DNA of 7,999 bases from JAGMES01 sp023128035 (GTDB taxonomy: Bacteria > Bacillota > Halanaerobiia > DY22613), in the NCBI GenBank assembly GCA_030627905.1, contig DAOVRZ010000158.1:1-7999 (forward strand), read 5' to 3'. Positions 6,201-7,999 of the stretch are shown in pieces. Each line of letters begins with the position of its first letter. Position 1 is the first letter of the stretch. The notes below the pieces were generated by a model, which did no database searches, was not told the origin of the DNA, and saw nothing but the letters and a program-made list of their open reading frames with translations. The translations under genes were made by a program, and so were the position numbers.

Positions 6201-7794
6201 ATCAAAATATAGTGGACAAGAGGATATCATAGTAGGAAGCCCAATCGCAGGTAGACCACATGCAGACCTAGAGAAAATTATAGGAATGTTTGTAAACACT
6301 CTTGCAATGAGGAACAATCCAGAAGGAATTAAGAGTTACGAAGAATTTATAAATGAAGTAAAAGAAAATGTATTAAAGGCCTATGAAAATCAGGATTATC
6401 AATTCGAAGAGTTAGTAGATAAGTTAAATCTAAGAAGGAATATAAATAGAAATCCACTATTTGATGTAATGTTTGTGCTGCAAAATATGCAGTTGCAAAA
6501 CTTTGATAATGGAGAGTTTAGAGTTGAGAATTTAGAACTAAGAAGATATGATTATCACAATAAAATCTCAAAATTTGATTTAACATTCTATGCAAGTGAA
6601 GTCGCGTCCATCGACGCTGATAATGTAATAATTTTAAACCTCGAATATAGTGTTAGATTATTTAAGAGAGAAACAGTAGAAAGAATGATCTCATATTTTC
6701 AGAACATACTTAAAGAAGTAGTCGCAAATTCAAAAATTAAGTTAAGTGAAATAAAGATGCTTTCAGATGAAAAAAGGGATAAGATTCTCTACGAATTTAA
6801 TAACACCTATTCAGATTACCCAAGAGATAAAACAATCCATCAGTTATTTGAAGAACAAGTAGAAAAAACACCGGGGAATATCGTAGTATTATCGCGTACT
6901 CGCGCAGAAGAAAAGAAATTAACTTATAGAGAATTAAATGCTAAAGCTAATAGTCTGGCTAACATTCTAAGAAAACAGGGAGTACAAGAAGAGACTTTAG
7001 TAGGAATTGTGGCTGAAAAATCACTGGAGATGATTATCGGGATATTGGCAATACTGAAAGCAGGAGGAGCATATCTTCCAATTGATCCAGAGTATCCAGA
7101 AGATCGAATAAAACTTATGTTAGAAGATTGCTCCATACCTTTACTACTAGTTCAAGGAGATTTTAGAAAAAATATCGATTTAAATTGTAATCGACTGGAT
7201 ATCTTAGATGCACCACTTTATTCTTCTAATTGTTATAACCTGGAGAATAAAAATACTTCTACAAGTCTTGCATATGTAATTTATACCTCGGGTTCAACAG
7301 GAAAACCCAAAGGAGTAATGGTAGAACACGGAAATGTAGTAAGACTTATAAAAAATACAAATTATATCGAGTTTGAACAGGGGAATAAAATATTACAAAC
7401 CGGAACTCTAGCTTTTGATGCATATACATTTGAGATTTGGGGAGCATTATTAAATGGACTTGAACTACATTTAGGTAGGCATGATCTAATATTAAGCACA
7501 GAAAAAATGAAAAATTACATTGTTAACAATAAAATAAGTATGTTATGGCTTACTGCACCTTTATTTAATGTGATGGCAGAAGAAAGAGCAGATATGTTTA
7601 AAACCCTTAAATACCTGTTAGTAGGAGGAGATGTTCTATCACCAAAGCATATAAATAAGGTGAAAAGAGAATGCAGTAACTTAAAGATAATCAATGGATA
7701 TGGGCCAACTGAAAATACAACATTTTCAACTACTTTTCTCATAGATCCTGCATTCCCGGAATTTTATAACAATGAATACCCAAAAACCCTTTAA
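3208..7794 (+). CDS. NRPS main fragment: end of C1, A1 (Tyr-like), T1, C2, truncated A2 (Val-like)
   Basis: This is the frame-shifted continuation of the gene starting at 2243. By homology the frame runs from 3148. TTG at 3208 has no ribosome binding site, while ATG at 3241 follows AAAGGA (3231-3236) and could act as an internal start. Domain order by nucleotide position: end of C1 to ~3600, adenylation A1 ~3661-5142, carrier T1 ~5185-5400, condensation C2 ~5440-6760, adenylation A2 from ~6838. The frame departs from A2 sequence after 7746. Its last 15 codons (from CCT at 7747) and the stop come from the inserted element. No epimerase, thioesterase or second carrier domain is present. As a cytoplasmic assembly-line enzyme it would activate two amino acids and join them to an incoming chain. 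With C1 split and A2 cut it should not work as sequenced. Confidence 0.9.
   Translation: [1528 protein letters not shown]
3661..5142 (+). other. NRPS adenylation domain A1, predicted to activate tyrosine
   Basis: Core motifs are all present: [24 protein letters not shown] (4093-4125), NEYGPTEN (4510-4533), [29 protein letters not shown], and NGKLDRKAL with the catalytic lysine at 5116-5118. Aligning by eye to the GrsA pocket positions gives D-G-T-I-T-A-E-V-I-K, from [13 protein letters not shown], TLAGE and [11 protein letters not shown]. This differs at one position from a known Bacillus tyrosine code (DGTITAEVAK). Tyrosine is the best prediction; phenylalanine cannot be excluded. Confidence 0.75.
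3665..3692 (+). repeat. 28-bp exact repeat at the entry of A1 (copy 1)
   Basis: This is identical to 6842-6869 at the start of A2, inside a longer similar block (3601-3693 against 6778-6870) aligned without gaps at a 3177-bp offset. It encodes the LFEEQVEKT motif. Two further exact matches are 3879-3900 with 7068-7089 and 4081-4100 with 7270-7289. Near-identity at DNA level suggests module duplication or gene conversion. Confidence 0.85.
5185..5400 (+). other. NRPS carrier (thiolation) domain T1
   Basis: [21 protein letters not shown] contains the phosphopantetheine attachment motif LGGHSL. The serine to be modified is encoded at 5284-5286. The domain holds the A1 amino acid as a thioester and passes it to C2. 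A phosphopantetheinyl transferase would be needed and is not in this window. Confidence 0.9.
5440..6760 (+). other. NRPS condensation domain C2
   Basis: It opens with the C1-type motif [13 protein letters not shown] and has HHIISDGTS with the active-site HHxxxDG at 5824-5844 (catalytic His at 5827-5829). Later motifs include [23 protein letters not shown] and [10 protein letters not shown]. The pattern suits a condensation domain that takes an L-residue donor, which fits the absence of an epimerase after T1. It is intact, in contrast to C1. The [11 protein letters not shown] block is the counterpart of the place where C1 is frameshifted. Confidence 0.85.
6838..7746 (+). pseudogene. Truncated NRPS adenylation domain A2, predicted valine-type
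   Basis: Core motifs A1-A5 are present: [25 protein letters not shown] (7282-7314), [10 protein letters not shown] and [11 protein letters not shown] (from 7693). The pocket residues read D-A-F-W-L-G-G-T-F, one conservative change from the classic valine code DAFWIGGTFK. The tenth residue, the catalytic lysine, lies in the missing C-terminal part. Motifs A6-A10 and any following carrier domain are absent because foreign sequence begins right after FSTTFLID. The domain cannot complete adenylation. The rest may lie beyond the insertion sequence, outside the window. Confidence 0.8.
6842..6869 (+). repeat. 28-bp exact repeat at the entry of A2 (copy 2)
   Basis: This is the second copy of 3665-3692. 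The offset to the first module grows from 3177 to 3189 bp just after it. The extra 12 bp falls in the stretch encoding [12 protein letters not shown], which also holds a small GC-rich palindrome. Confidence 0.85.
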
Positions 7795-7822
7795 TTTCAA
7801 TAGTTTTTTTGATATTAAAAGG

Positions 7823-7851
7823 TTTACTTTTACCTCATTCCTTGGTATAAT
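7823..7851 (+). promoter_or_regulatory. Transposase promoter overlapping the palindrome
   Basis: TTTACT (7823-7828) is followed by a 17-nt spacer and a perfect TATAAT (7846-7851) with an upstream TGG (extended -10). The -10 sits at the centre of the 38-bp palindrome. Transcripts would begin near 7857-7860, inside its right arm. Confidence 0.6.
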
Positions 7852-7869
7852 TATACCAAGGAATGAGGT
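7832..7869. repeat. Perfect 38-bp palindrome before the transposase start
   Basis: ACCTCATTCCTTGGTATAA (7832-7850) is followed at once by its exact reverse complement (7851-7869). The right arm contains the GGAATGAGG ribosome binding region of the transposase. RNA entering from outside would fold it into a 19-bp stem, allowing for a small loop at the tip, and bury that site. RNA from the element's own promoter lacks the left arm. No T-run follows, so it is not a standard terminator. Confidence 0.85.
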
Positions 7870-7875
7870 GCTCAT

Positions 7876-7999
7876 ATGTCGATTGTACATTTGAAGAATA
7901 GAAAGAATGGTGTTACGTATGTTTATGAATCAACTGGTTATTGGGACAAAGAAAAACAACAAGCAAGGAATCATAGAAAATGCATAGGTAAGCTAGATG
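7876..7999 (+). CDS. Transposase, N-terminal part (runs off the window)
   Basis: Forty-one codons are visible from ATG at 7876, starting MSIVHLKNRKNGVTYVY and including YWDKEKQQARNHRKCIGKLD. This opening (a short strand-forming segment, then a YWDKEK...R...IGKLD stretch) is typical of DDE transposases of the IS4/IS1634 group in clostridia. The catalytic DDE residues would lie further on, so the family is a judgement from the N-terminus only. GAGGTG at 7865-7870, 5 nt before the ATG, is the ribosome binding site and forms part of the 38-bp palindrome. The frame is open to the last base, so intactness cannot be judged. The gene belongs to the element that cut the NRPS A2 domain and shares the NRPS orientation. 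Confidence 0.75.
   Translation, partial: MSIVHLKNRKNGVTYVYESTGYWDKEKQQARNHRKCIGKLD

Larger units (their letters stand above)
7747..7999 (+). mobile_element. Left end of an insertion sequence interrupting the NRPS (partial)
   Basis: NRPS similarity ends at 7746. From about 7747 come ~85 bp with no similarity to adenylation domains, then a promoter, a 38-bp palindrome and the start of a transposase gene read in the same direction as the NRPS. The exact left border, terminal inverted repeat and target duplication cannot be fixed because the right end is outside the window. The first element bases may be CCTGCATTCCCGGAA, which contains the small palindrome ATTCCCGGAAT. Confidence 0.75.

Noticed and set aside
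1..7999. tRNA, rRNA, CRISPR array or known riboswitch
   Set aside because: No cloverleaf-like block, regularly spaced repeats or recognised aptamer core was seen on either strand by eye.

Overview
The window is AT-rich DNA (roughly 30% GC by eye) with strong AAGGAGG-type ribosome binding sites, U-tract terminators and extended -10 promoters. This points to a low-GC Firmicute, plausibly an anaerobic clostridial or halanaerobial lineage. The lineage is inferred from base composition and gene style only, because no marker gene is present.

Layout: (1) Positions 1-1880 hold a self-contained unit: a promoter, a 567-residue AAA-ATPase-like/PD-(D/E)XK nuclease-family protein and a hairpin terminator. 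An imperfect direct repeat of about 51 bp flanks the unit. The left copy holds the 3' half of the same kind of terminator, so a sister unit probably lies just upstream of the window. (2) Positions 1881-2242 are non-coding: a second, strong terminator-like hairpin with a competing 10-nt alternative pairing, then AT-rich DNA with an 18-bp palindrome over a weak promoter candidate. (3) Positions 2243-7746 encode a nonribosomal peptide synthetase (NRPS) in the order C1-A1-T1-C2-A2. Specificity-code residues read from the sequence suggest tyrosine for A1 and valine for A2. The start resembles a COM-acceptor plus condensation domain of the kind that takes a peptidyl or aminoacyl chain from a separate upstream synthetase. 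No such partner is in this window. (4) Positions ~7747-7999 are the left end of an insertion sequence, with a promoter, a perfect 38-bp palindrome and the first 41 codons of a transposase.

The NRPS is broken twice. A one-base loss in an A run near 3146-3149 shifts the frame inside C1 and splits it into two reading frames (2243-3202 and 3208-7794). The insertion sequence then cuts A2 right after its A5 motif. As sequenced, the gene cannot make a working two-module synthetase, so it looks like a decaying peptide pathway. The frameshift alone could also be a sequencing error.

The least routine items are the repeat-flanked ATPase/nuclease cassette, the transposase palindrome that would hide the start site only in read-through RNA, the terminator with a competing upstream strand, and three small GC-rich palindromes confined to the second half of the NRPS.
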